Of a DNA stretch of 64,000 bases, positions 35,115-43,071 are shown one piece after another. Origin of the DNA: Desulfitobacterium hafniense DCB-2 (GTDB lineage: Bacteria; Bacillota; Desulfitobacteriia; Desulfitobacteriales; Desulfitobacteriaceae); contig NC_011830.1 in NCBI RefSeq assembly GCF_000021925.1, positions 4,189,001-4,253,000 on the forward strand. Direction: 5' to 3'. Every line of letters begins with the position of its first letter. The first letter of the stretch is position 1. The translations under genes and the position numbers were made by a program. A model generated the notes under the pieces. That model saw nothing but the letters and a program-made list of their open reading frames with translations, did no database searches and was not told the origin of the DNA.

Positions 35115-35272
35115 CTGTCTTTCACCTGACTGTCCTTCACTTGACTGTCTTTCACCCGGCTGCCTTTCACTTGGCTGCCTTTCACTTGGCTGCCTTTCAC
35201 TTGGCTGCCTTTCACTTGGCTGCCTTTCACTTGGCTGCCTTTCACTTGGCTGCCTTTCACTTGGCTGCCTTT
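35115..35272 (-). repeat. 15-bp tandem repeat array (about 10.5 units)
   Basis: Seven identical units of CTGCCTTTCACTTGG in plus reading (35160-35264), one partial unit to 35272 and three diverged units (35115-35159). The stop codon of the solute-binding protein gene lies in the unit 35250-35264, so the last codons of that protein (KAAK) are made of repeat sequence. The array fills the gap to the first ABC exporter-type gene and is likely to vary in copy number between strains. Confidence 0.95.
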
Positions 35273-36906
35273 ATATTCTGAATGGAGGTGAAGCCGGCAT
35301 CGGCCGGGAAATTGTAGCCGGCAACTTTATCATTATACAAGGCGACTTGATGGGTGTAATAAAGAGGAGTCATGAGGCAATTATCCGCGATGGTGTTTAA
35401 AATGATGGTATAAATCTCCTGGATTCTGGCCTCATCCGTTGTTGAATTCACTTCATTGATCAGACCCACGCCATCCGGCAAAAACTCACCGGCCTGCATG
35501 ATGATGGGGTCCATGGACTGGCTTGGATTCATAGCGCTGATAATATTGGCCGGATCATAATAGCCTCCCTGGGTTTTGAAAACAGTCACTCCGTACTGCC
35601 CTCCGGTAATCATGGCATACCACTCCATCATGGGCGCCGATTTCGGGGTCAATTCAATGCCAATCTTTTTCAGCTGATCGCAGATATAAACCACCATATC
35701 ATTGTTGGCTACGGATTCGGTCTGATAGACAAAATCAGCGGCCAGTCTGGTTCCGTTGATCTCGCGGATACCGTCCCCGTCCCTATCCACATAGCCGGCA
35801 TCATCCAGCAAACGGTTGGCTTTTGCCAGGTCAAACTCATAGGTGGTTTGCTCCATATCGCAATAGGGCAGGGATTTGGCAAAAAAGGTATCCGCCTGCT
35901 CATGAATTCCGCCGAAAATCCCGTCCACTATATTCCCTTTGTCAATAGCGGCTGCCATGGCTTCCCTGACCACTTTTTCCGCAAACAGGGGATTCTTCAG
36001 ATTATAGCCCAGATAATAGGTCTGCATGGGGGCCTTATCCACCGCCGCGCCAAAGCCCTTGGTGTTTTTCATTTCCTGATAACTTTCCGAGGATATTTTG
36101 GCAATACCCGACATAAAGTCCAGTTCGCCATTTTTAAGGGCAAGCACCTTGGCGTCATTATCAGCGATCACCTTGATGGTGAAACTGTCCACATCCGGCT
36201 GCTCTCCCCAGTAATGGGGATTTCTCACAAAGGTATAACTTTTGCCGTCTCCGTCACCCCCGTACATATAAGGCCCCGTTCCATAACTTATGGTATTGAA
36301 GCTTGTTTTTGCCGTCAGATCCTCGTTGAGCTGCTCACCGGACACGATGGCAAAGGGGTTGGCAAGGCACAAATCCCGCAAGGTGCTGTAATAGGGCTGA
36401 GTCAGGTATAATTCCACCGTATGATCATCCTTGGCCACCGCATCGGCGATGATGGTGGAAAGCTTGCCGTAGCTGCCGTTATATTGGCCCAGATTGACCG
36501 GAACTGCCAGCAGGGATTGAGCCACATCCTCTGCGGTCAGCGGGGTTCCGTCGGAGAATTTCACCCCTTCCCTGATTTTAAAGGTATAGACCTTGCCGTC
36601 GGTGCTCACAGACCATTCCTCCGCCAGCAGCCCGGCTAACTCACCCTTTTCATCGTAAGTGACCAGGGTATCGTAGAAACTGGTCAAATAGTAGGTGATC
36701 CCATAGCCGCTTGATGAATTAGCCGGCGTAATGACGGGATAAAACGACTCAAAGCCCCAGCTTTCAGGCAGATTCAAATGAACGGTCTGCTCCCCTGAGC
36801 CGGAAGTCTGTGCGCCTCCTTGATTGTTAACGCTCTGAGAACAAGCAGCCAGTGAAAACACCAGAACCCCAGACAATACAACCGCCAACCATCTTTTCAT
36901 CTTCAT
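35257..36906 (-). CDS. Family-5 extracellular solute-binding lipoprotein (nickel/peptide type)
   Basis: A 549-residue substrate-binding protein anchored by a lipobox (SLAAC, Cys 22). It has the usual family layout: LAEEWSVSTDGKVYTFKIREGV and later the DDAGYVDRDGDGIRE loop. It belongs with the two permeases and two ATPases just upstream. In this setting it may bind a metal-metallophore complex, nickel complex or peptide. Its 3' end runs into a tandem repeat, giving the terminal residues KAAK. Confidence 0.92.
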   Translation of the reverse strand: MKMKRWLAVVLSGVLVFSLAACSQSVNNQGGAQTSGSGEQTVHLNLPESWGFESFYPVITPANSSSGYGITYYLTSFYDTLVTYDEKGELAGLLAEEWSVSTDGKVYTFKIREGVKFSDGTPLTAEDVAQSLLAVPVNLGQYNGSYGKLSTIIADAVAKDDHTVELYLTQPYYSTLRDLCLANPFAIVSGEQLNEDLTAKTSFNTISYGTGPYMYGGDGDGKSYTFVRNPHYWGEQPDVDSFTIKVIADNDAKVLALKNGELDFMSGIAKISSESYQEMKNTKGFGAAVDKAPMQTYYLGYNLKNPLFAEKVVREAMAAAIDKGNIVDGIFGGIHEQADTFFAKSLPYCDMEQTTYEFDLAKANRLLDDAGYVDRDGDGIREINGTRLAADFVYQTESVANNDMVVYICDQLKKIGIELTPKSAPMMEWYAMITGGQYGVTVFKTQGGYYDPANIISAMNPSQSMDPIIMQAGEFLPDGVGLINEVNSTTDEARIQEIYTIILNTIADNCLMTPLYYTHQVALYNDKVAGYNFPADAGFTSIQNIKAAK

Positions 36907-36909
36907 TTT

Positions 36910-37740
36910 TTAAGCATTCCTCTCTAATAATTTCATATTTTTCTCCGGATATCTTTCATATTGATTTATTGGCTCAGCCATGCCACTGGCCGCCAGCAAC
37001 ACCTTCGTGTATTGATTCTGAAACACGGCATAATCCCCCCCGAAGGGCACTTGCTCAACCAGAACCGAATCCCGCATCACCAGAACTTCATCCGCTGCCG
37101 CCAGGGCAAGTTCCATATCATGGGTAATAAAAATCAAGGTAAACCTGAGCTTTTCCTGTAAATCAAGGATTTCTTCCATGATCTTCTTCCTTAAGGGCAA
37201 ATCAAAGCCATTGGTCGCTTCATCAAAAATCAGGCAAGCGGGTTCCGCCGCCAAAGCTCTGGCAATGGCTACCCTTTTTTGTTCCCCACCCGATAATTCC
37301 GACGGCAGGCGGCTATAGTAATCAGCCGGGAGGTTGCAGAGATCCAGCAATTTTTCGCACCGCTTGCGGCGTTCCTGCCTGCTCAGTCGGAAAAAACAAA
37401 GCAAGGGCTCCTCAATGGCTTTGCCGATGGTCATTTTGGGGTTTAAGGCCGCAGCGGAATTCTGCTGAATCAACTGCACCTGCTTGAAGTGGCTTTTGCC
37501 CGCTCTGTGCCGGCCAAACACCGGCCTTCCGTCAACATACACATTGCCGCCATCCGGTTTCTGTAAGCCGGCCATCATCCTGGCCAGGGTCGTCTTGCCG
37601 GAACCGGATTCCCCCACAATGGCGTACCGCCCTCCTTTTCTGAAGCTGACACTGAGGGGTGATACAGCCGTTAATTTCTCTCTCGACAGGATGCCCCCGG
37701 AAAATGTGCAACTTAAATCCCGCAGTTCGATCATCCTCAT
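36910..37740 (-). CDS. ABC importer ATPase (NikE/DppF/OppF-like)
   Basis: A 276-residue ATPase of a nickel/peptide importer. Walker A GESGSGKTTLARM, the Q-loop region with QLIQQNSAAALNPKMT typical of the Opp/Nik family, signature ELSGGEQKRVAIARAL and Walker B LIFDEATNGFD. It lies end to end with its partner ATPase gene (shared base at 37740) and three bases before the binding-protein gene. Confidence 0.92.
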   Translation of the reverse strand: MRMIELRDLSCTFSGGILSREKLTAVSPLSVSFRKGGRYAIVGESGSGKTTLARMMAGLQKPDGGNVYVDGRPVFGRHRAGKSHFKQVQLIQQNSAAALNPKMTIGKAIEEPLLCFFRLSRQERRKRCEKLLDLCNLPADYYSRLPSELSGGEQKRVAIARALAAEPACLIFDEATNGFDLPLRKKIMEEILDLQEKLRFTLIFITHDMELALAAADEVLVMRDSVLVEQVPFGGDYAVFQNQYTKVLLAASGMAEPINQYERYPEKNMKLLERNA

Positions 37741-38510
37741 TACCTCCTCTCCAGCTGGCAGGCCAACAGCAGATGTTTTGTATAATCCTCTTGAGGATTA
37801 TTGAAGATCTGCTCCGTGGGGCCGGACTCGATGGTTCTCCCCTGATTCATAATCAATATGCGATCCGAACAGGCCGCAGAGCGCAAGTCGTGAGTCACAA
37901 ACAAAACCGACATCCCTTCATGGCAAAGCAGGCGCAGCTCCTTCATCAGCTCCATCCGGTTGCAGGCATCAATGGCCGTGGTCACTTCGTCCGCAATCAG
38001 CAGGCGGGGATCATTCATCAAAGCCGCCACGATCATCATCCTTTGCAGCATCCCCCCGGAAAGAGCAAAGGGATAGCTTTTCCAGACCCGTTTTGTGTCC
38101 TCTATGCCCAGGCGGCGCAGGATCGGGGCTGCCCTGGGAAAAACCTCCGCCCTGGACCCTTGGGGATGATGCTGAAGAAAGGTCTTCTCCAGCTGTCTGC
38201 CCATCCGCAAGGAGGGGTTGAAGGCTGTCATGGGGTTTTGCATGATATAGCAGATATCCTTGCCGTAAATCTGGGCCAGACGCTTTCCGGGCAACGTCAG
38301 GAGATTCTCGCCGCCGTAATCAATGACCCCTTCCGTTTTGTAGCCCGCTCCCAACAAACCCATGACGGCCTTGCACAGGGTTGTCTTTCCCGCCCCCGAG
38401 CTGCCGACAACGGCAAGCATTTCACCTTTTTTGATGCGAAAGGAAATATCCTGGGCCACCCTTTGGCCCCCGGCAAGTGAAATCTGTAAATTTCTTACCT
38501 CAAGCGACAT
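37740..38510 (-). CDS. ABC importer ATPase (NikD/DppD/OppD-like)
   Basis: A 256-residue partner ATPase. Walker A GSSGAGKTTLCK, Q-loop ICYIMQNPMTAFNPSL, signature ALSGGMLQRMMI and Walker B LLIADEVTTAID. The ATG at 38508-38510 (GGAGG about nine bases upstream) overlaps the permease end; an earlier in-frame ATG would add 24 unlikely residues. The shorter length compared with OppD, without the long C-terminal tail, fits Nik/Cnt-type systems. Confidence 0.9.
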   Translation of the reverse strand: MSLEVRNLQISLAGGQRVAQDISFRIKKGEMLAVVGSSGAGKTTLCKAVMGLLGAGYKTEGVIDYGGENLLTLPGKRLAQIYGKDICYIMQNPMTAFNPSLRMGRQLEKTFLQHHPQGSRAEVFPRAAPILRRLGIEDTKRVWKSYPFALSGGMLQRMMIVAALMNDPRLLIADEVTTAIDACNRMELMKELRLLCHEGMSVLFVTHDLRSAACSDRILIMNQGRTIESGPTEQIFNNPQEDYTKHLLLACQLERR

Positions 38511-39318
38511 GGTGTTCGCCCTCCTTTCCGATGGTATCCCTGAGGCCTTCACCCAGAAGGTTAAAGCCGGCGCAGCAGACAATCAGGCAAATCCCGGGAT
38601 AGACAATCAAGCCGGGGTTCGTATACATACTGTTGCGCGCCTCATTGAGCATGGCCCCCCATTCCGGCGTTCCCGCAATCAGGCCCACACCCAAAAAAGC
38701 GAAGCCGGAAACCGACATAATGGCTGCCGCAATCCCGGTTGTGAAATACACAACGAATTGAGGAAACACATTGGGGATTAAGTGCCGTATCACAATGCGC
38801 AACTCAGAGGCCCCGGAAATCCGGGCCGATTCGATATACTCTTTGCCGCATTCCGTTTTGGCGTAGGAGCGAACCATACGCAGAAACCAGGCCGTCATGG
38901 AAATGCCGATGGCCACAATGATGCTGACCACCGAATTATCTATGGTGGATACCAAGGCCATGGCAATGACGATTAAAGGAAAGGCCATAAAAATATCGCA
39001 GAGGATCCGGACGGCTCCATCCCAGACGCCCCCCCGATAGCTGGCATAGCTGCCAGCAAACAGGGAAAAGGACGCCAATATCATCAGTACGGGCACGGAT
39101 AAACCGAGGGAATATCTGGCTCCATAAAGCAACCGGGAAAGCTCGCATCTGCCCAGCTGGTCGCAGCCTAAAGGAAATTCTGCCGTAGGCGGCCCATTCT
39201 TTAAGGCCAGATTGGTGGCGTTCGGATCATTAGGCGCCAGCCAGGGGGCTGCCGAGGCCATCAGAACAAAGAAACCGATCAGAATAAGCCCAGCCAGGAT
39301 CTGCTTTTTTCTTTTCAT
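38500..39318 (-). CDS. ABC importer permease (NikC/DppC/OppC-like)
   Basis: A 272-residue membrane protein with an N-terminal helix and the usual APNDP...HPLG-like entry (here FPLGCDQLGRCELSRLLYGAR), then five further helices and the EAA-type loop (ESARISGASELRIVIRHLIPN). The ATG at 39316-39318 overlaps the preceding permease stop (ATGA) and has GGGAGG upstream. Confidence 0.92.
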   Translation of the reverse strand: MKRKKQILAGLILIGFFVLMASAAPWLAPNDPNATNLALKNGPPTAEFPLGCDQLGRCELSRLLYGARYSLGLSVPVLMILASFSLFAGSYASYRGGVWDGAVRILCDIFMAFPLIVIAMALVSTIDNSVVSIIVAIGISMTAWFLRMVRSYAKTECGKEYIESARISGASELRIVIRHLIPNVFPQFVVYFTTGIAAAIMSVSGFAFLGVGLIAGTPEWGAMLNEARNSMYTNPGLIVYPGICLIVCCAGFNLLGEGLRDTIGKEGEHHVA

Positions 39319-40268
39319 ATCCTTTTCCTCCCGTAAGCAGGGCAAACCGCGCTGGACAAAAGATCCGCCGCCATGTTAAACAACACAAAGAGCACCGCAC
39401 ATACCAAAATAGAACCTGAAATTCCGTAGACATCCATGCTTTCGCAGGACTCCATCAGATAGATGCCCAGCCCCCGGATGGAAAAAACACTTTCCACCAG
39501 GGCCGATGTGCCGAAAAGTGCGGCACAATATTGAGCGAACAGAGTAATGGCCGGGGGCAGGGCATTTTTCAGAACCTCGCCATAGATAATTTGTCCATTG
39601 GTAAAGCCCCGGGCCCTGGCATAAGTAACATAATCGCTGTTCAACTCATTGAGTACCGAAGCCCGCAAGACCCGGATGGAAATGCAGGTGATCGGAAAGG
39701 CCATGGCCACGGACGGTAAAATGAAAGATTTTAAGCTCCCATCTGCAATCACCTGAAAAACCGGCATCCTGACGGCAAAGACCGTGAGCAAAATCAGGCC
39801 CAGCCAGAAACTAGGTACACAAATCCCAATGATGCAAACGATCCGCGTCACATTGTCAAAGGCTTTGTCTTTCCTGAGAACGGAAGCCGCCGCGATCATG
39901 ATGCTGAACAGGACCACCCAGAGCATGGCCAGCACAATAAGTATGGTGGTAACCGGCAGCACCTCTCTGATATTTTCCGCTACCGGCCGCCTGTTCATGA
40001 TGGCGGTCCCCAGATCCCCCTGTACTACACCCCCCAGATAATCCAGATACCTTACATGAAAGGGGGCGTCCAGCTTCAGCTCCTCCCGGACTGCCTGGAT
40101 CTGTTCCTCCGTGGCAAAAACATTCTGCTTGCGCACGATCATTTCCGCCGGATCTGTCCCAGTGAAAAGCTGGAGGCAAAAACTCAACGTGATCACACCA
40201 AAGATGACGACCACCAAACGCAACAGCTCTTGCCAAACACTTATGCCACTACTTGTTCCTTTTAACAC
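39315..40268 (-). CDS. ABC importer permease (NikB/DppB/OppB-like)
   Basis: About 317 residues; first gene of the import operon. The N-terminal helix (VVVIFGVITLSFCLQLF) and TGTDP-like segment, then the EAA loop YVTYARARGFTNGQIIYGEV, are typical. The start is taken as a GTG at 40266-40268 with GAGGG seven bases upstream; a TTG eight codons earlier is the alternative. A palindrome lies 39 bp upstream of this start. Confidence 0.88.
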   Translation of the reverse strand: MLKGTSSGISVWQELLRLVVVIFGVITLSFCLQLFTGTDPAEMIVRKQNVFATEEQIQAVREELKLDAPFHVRYLDYLGGVVQGDLGTAIMNRRPVAENIREVLPVTTILIVLAMLWVVLFSIMIAAASVLRKDKAFDNVTRIVCIIGICVPSFWLGLILLTVFAVRMPVFQVIADGSLKSFILPSVAMAFPITCISIRVLRASVLNELNSDYVTYARARGFTNGQIIYGEVLKNALPPAITLFAQYCAALFGTSALVESVFSIRGLGIYLMESCESMDVYGISGSILVCAVLFVLFNMAADLLSSAVCPAYGRKRI

Positions 40269-40306
40269 ACATTCTCCCTCTCCACATTCCAATTAGCTAC
40301 CTTTTG

Positions 40307-40322
40307 GTTAGCCACAGCTAAC
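40307..40322. promoter_or_regulatory. Palindromic operator at the head of the transporter unit
   Basis: GTTAGC-CACA-GCTAAC, a perfect 6-4-6 palindrome in the gap between the AraC gene and the importer operon. The same core is found at 31517-31532 before the biosynthetic unit. Likely a shared metal- or metallophore-responsive site. Confidence 0.6.
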
Positions 40323-40470
40323 TAAGGGCCTAAATGAAAGAGCCGCAACAAGGGGGCTCACTCTCAAAATAAGTACCGTATTTTGGATTATTGTATCACA
40401 GGAGAACTTCCCAATCTATGCCATATAAGGTCATTTAAACTCCAATCAGCTCATAGATGCTTGTTCTGGC

Positions 40471-41427
40471 TCATAGGTGCCTGTTCTGGTATAGCAAAGG
40501 AGTCACACCATATACAGATTTAAAAGCGGCGGAAAACTTGCTTTGATTCTCGTATCCGGCTGCTTCGGCAATTTCGCCGATGCTGAGTTTCTCCCCCGCC
40601 GTCAGCAATTCCGCTGCCGCCTCCATCCGCTTTGCCTTCATAAAGGTGCCTATGGAACTGCCGGAAATCGATCGGAAGCATCTTTTCAGGCTGGATTCTG
40701 TGATATCGAACTGAGAGGCCAGTTCGGAAATGGTCACTTTGGCCAAGGGATTTTGCAGAATATAGTGATAAACCGCTTTCGTACCCCTGGCTACCTCCCC
40801 GGAAAATATTTTCAGGGGTTGCCTCTGCCCCTCATCCAGCACGCTCAGAAACAAAAGCAGCTCGATAGTCTTTAGCCAGTAATAGGGAGCTTGAATCCGT
40901 TCATCCACATCACTCAGCTTACTGAATATGCGGTCAACATCCCCTCTGGATTTTACAAGCAGGGACTGTTCTTTGGCACAAAGCTCATCAACCATCCCGG
41001 CAAGGTTAATTTCAGCTTGAGGAAACCTAGCACCTAAAGTATGCTGGGCCTTTTCCACCTCCAAAAACAGCGTAACCCCACGGTATTTCCTGAGGGGAAG
41101 GCGGGAACTGACAAATACCTGCCTGCTTAAATCCGTTACACATAAGTCCCCTTCACCCAAAAAGCTGACCGTCCCATTTTGATACTCAACTTCATAACAG
41201 CCTTCGATACAATAATCAATTTGCAGAAATTTCTTAATGGGAGTGATGGCTTGAAACGTCGAATCCATCATCAGATGATTAAAGGACATTTGGATGCCGG
41301 GGGCTATGTCATAGCAAACCATTTCACCGGAACCCCCTTCGCCCTTGAGTTGATACACCGTGCAGCCGTTCTTTTGCCCGCGGCCGGCAAAGCCATAGCC
41401 GCGATAAGCCTGTTCAATATTACTCAT
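40471..41427 (-). CDS. AraC-family regulator of the metallophore cluster (PchR/YbtA-like)
   Basis: A 318-residue regulator with a non-conserved N-terminal ligand part (1-210) and a C-terminal AraC domain with two helix-turn-helices (TISELASQFDITESSLKRCF and LSIGEIAEAAGYENQSKFSA). Length and position resemble PchR and YbtA, which activate pyochelin and yersiniabactin genes on binding the siderophore. It is upstream of the transporter operon in the same direction, about 200 bp away, so it has its own transcript or reads into it. Confidence 0.88.
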   Translation of the reverse strand: MSNIEQAYRGYGFAGRGQKNGCTVYQLKGEGGSGEMVCYDIAPGIQMSFNHLMMDSTFQAITPIKKFLQIDYCIEGCYEVEYQNGTVSFLGEGDLCVTDLSRQVFVSSRLPLRKYRGVTLFLEVEKAQHTLGARFPQAEINLAGMVDELCAKEQSLLVKSRGDVDRIFSKLSDVDERIQAPYYWLKTIELLLFLSVLDEGQRQPLKIFSGEVARGTKAVYHYILQNPLAKVTISELASQFDITESSLKRCFRSISGSSIGTFMKAKRMEAAAELLTAGEKLSIGEIAEAAGYENQSKFSAAFKSVYGVTPLLYQNRHL

Positions 41428-41455
41428 AGCAACCTCTCACCCAATCACCCTTCTC

Positions 41456-41494
41456 AATAATTAGATAAAGTCCTAAAGATTCTATCTAATTATT
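41456..41494. promoter_or_regulatory. 12-bp inverted repeat upstream of the AraC gene
   Basis: AATAATTAGATA (41456-41467) and its exact complement TATCTAATTATT (41483-41494) flank 15 bases, 29 bp before the AraC start. AT-rich and located where an operator is expected; no clear match to Fur or PerR boxes. Confidence 0.45.
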
Positions 41495-41519
41495 TCAGTA
41501 CGGATTGAGCAGATTCCTA

Positions 41520-42010
41520 TCTGAGAGCTCAATTTTTCATCCATAAATTTCGACTTATTCCAACAATCTACATCCCTAACCCCTGGAATAGGCGTAGGCT
41601 GGGTTTCGCTTTACAACTTCTGAGTTCTACTCATTCAGATGAGTCAACTGGAAAAGCGGCAATGTTTAATGCTCTGATCCTGCATAACGCCGCAGATGCT
41701 GTTAAGAAAGCGAGTTGACCAGCCCCGGAGCTATGGAGTCGTGAGCCTCTGATCAAGAAACCTTCCGGTGACGAAACCATCCGGTGAATGGTTTCGCCCA
41801 AGCCGCAACGCTACAGAGGAAAACTTAGCGGCGCAGGTTGGTTTCAGGAGATCACGCCCGAAGGTCGCGTTGGGCGTAAAGCTATGCGACCCAAGCAAGA
41901 GCACGCTTCACAAAACCACCGATTTAGAATTCAAATTGATTTCACTGTTCCCGGGTGATAAGCTTGACTATAGTAGGCGGAATGCTTCCGCCTGCCAAAA
42001 ATCATTTAAG
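41520..42010 (+). other. Gene-free stretch with several stems, possible leader RNA
   Basis: No credible coding frame is present. The plus strand contains several self-complementary elements: GAAACCAT pairing with ATGGTTTC (near 41774-41796), CGCTA with TAGCG (near 41811-41832), GGTCGC with GCGACC (near 41863-41892) and AGGCGGAA with TTCCGCCT (41975-41993). Together they suggest a structured transcript leading into the response regulator gene. It does not match a riboswitch class that I can recognise by eye. Confidence 0.35.
41975..41993 (+). repeat. 8-bp hairpin before the response regulator gene
   Basis: AGGCGGAA-TGC-TTCCGCCT, about 30 bp before the start codon. A short A-stretch rather than a T-run follows, so it is more likely a leader hairpin than a terminator. 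Confidence 0.45.
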
Positions 42011-42024
42011 CAGGGAGCAATCCT

Positions 42025-43071
42025 ATGTATACAGTATTAGTCGCTGATGACAAAGAGGTCTTCAGAAGAAAAGTCAAGCGTATGCCTTACTTCCAGGACC
42101 ACAAGGAGAAATTCGCAATCAGGTACGAAGCGCAGAACGGCCTGGAAGCGCTGGAAATTCTGCGCAGCCATGACGTGGATATGGTATTGACGGATATCCG
42201 GATGCCCTTTATCGACGGGATCGAGCTTCTGAAACATGTCAACGCCGAAAATCTGTGCAAATGCGTCATTTTATTGAGTGAATTCGCGGAGTTCAACTAC
42301 GCCAAAGCAGGTATCCTGAACGGCGCTTTTGATTATGTCCTGAAACCTGTCGATGATGAGAAAATTCAGGAAACCTTTGACCGGGCCTATAACTATCTGA
42401 CGACGATCAACGCGGCGGTGAACGCCCAAACCCAGAGAATAGAGACACTGGCCCGGCTTATGCTTGCCGGCGACCGGATGAACGCGCTGGCCTACGCCAA
42501 ACATATTGGGGCGGGGTTACAGGCCCATGGGGCAATCACCGGAGAACGCATCGTGCAGGCCAACGATACCCTGGCACAGTTAAACAAGTACATTTTGCAG
42601 AAACGCCCCTTTTTGCACTATTATCTTCCTTTTGACGAGCTCTGCTGCCTTGACGCCAAAAAGACAACGCCCGGAAAGATTTCTGACGCTTTCAATGCAT
42701 GTGTTTCGACTGTTATGGACGCCATCGAGCCTTTTTGCGTACAGTCCACAAACGAGCTGGTAGGCAGGACCTGTCAGCTCGTGCTTGAAAAGCTGGATAG
42801 CAAAGTCAGTCTGCATGGCATCGCCGACAACCTATATGTCAACCCCAAATACCTTGGCGCACTCTTCAAGAAAGAAACAGGGAGGAGCTTTGTCGATTAC
42901 GTTACCTTTGCCAGGATGGAACGGGCGAAAATGCTCCTGCGCAATCCGACGCTGAAAGTTTACGAAGTAGCCGCTCAGCTCGGATACGATGACGTGGATT
43001 ATTTCAGCAAGGTTTTTAAAAAGCTGACCGCTGAATCACCCAGTATTTACAGGGAGATGAGAAAACAATGA
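42025..43071 (+). CDS. Response regulator with AraC-type output domain (YesN-like)
   Basis: A 348-residue regulator: receiver domain (1-120) with phospho-acceptor Asp in MVLTDIRMPF and Lys in YVLKPV, a linker (120-240) and a C-terminal AraC DNA-binding domain (SLHGIADNLYVNPKYLGALF; VYEVAAQLGYDDVDYFSKVF). The ATG has GGGAGCAA upstream. It overlaps the kinase gene by four bases. Likely activates the acetamidase and transporter genes downstream. Confidence 0.92.
   Translation: MYTVLVADDKEVFRRKVKRMPYFQDHKEKFAIRYEAQNGLEALEILRSHDVDMVLTDIRMPFIDGIELLKHVNAENLCKCVILLSEFAEFNYAKAGILNGAFDYVLKPVDDEKIQETFDRAYNYLTTINAAVNAQTQRIETLARLMLAGDRMNALAYAKHIGAGLQAHGAITGERIVQANDTLAQLNKYILQKRPFLHYYLPFDELCCLDAKKTTPGKISDAFNACVSTVMDAIEPFCVQSTNELVGRTCQLVLEKLDSKVSLHGIADNLYVNPKYLGALFKKETGRSFVDYVTFARMERAKMLLRNPTLKVYEVAAQLGYDDVDYFSKVFKKLTAESPSIYREMRKQ

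Noticed and set aside
35042..35260. Open frame coding for KGSQV repeats
   Set aside because: It is simply the 15-bp tandem repeat read in an open frame; the start has no ribosome-binding site and the frame ends in the next gene.
35115..35272. Possible CRISPR array
   Set aside because: Units are 15 bp, directly joined, with no spacers, and no cas gene is near.
41700..41900. c-di-GMP (GEMM) riboswitch before the response regulator
   Set aside because: Some pieces such as GGGCGTAAAGC look similar, but the required conserved core and stem order could not be matched by eye.
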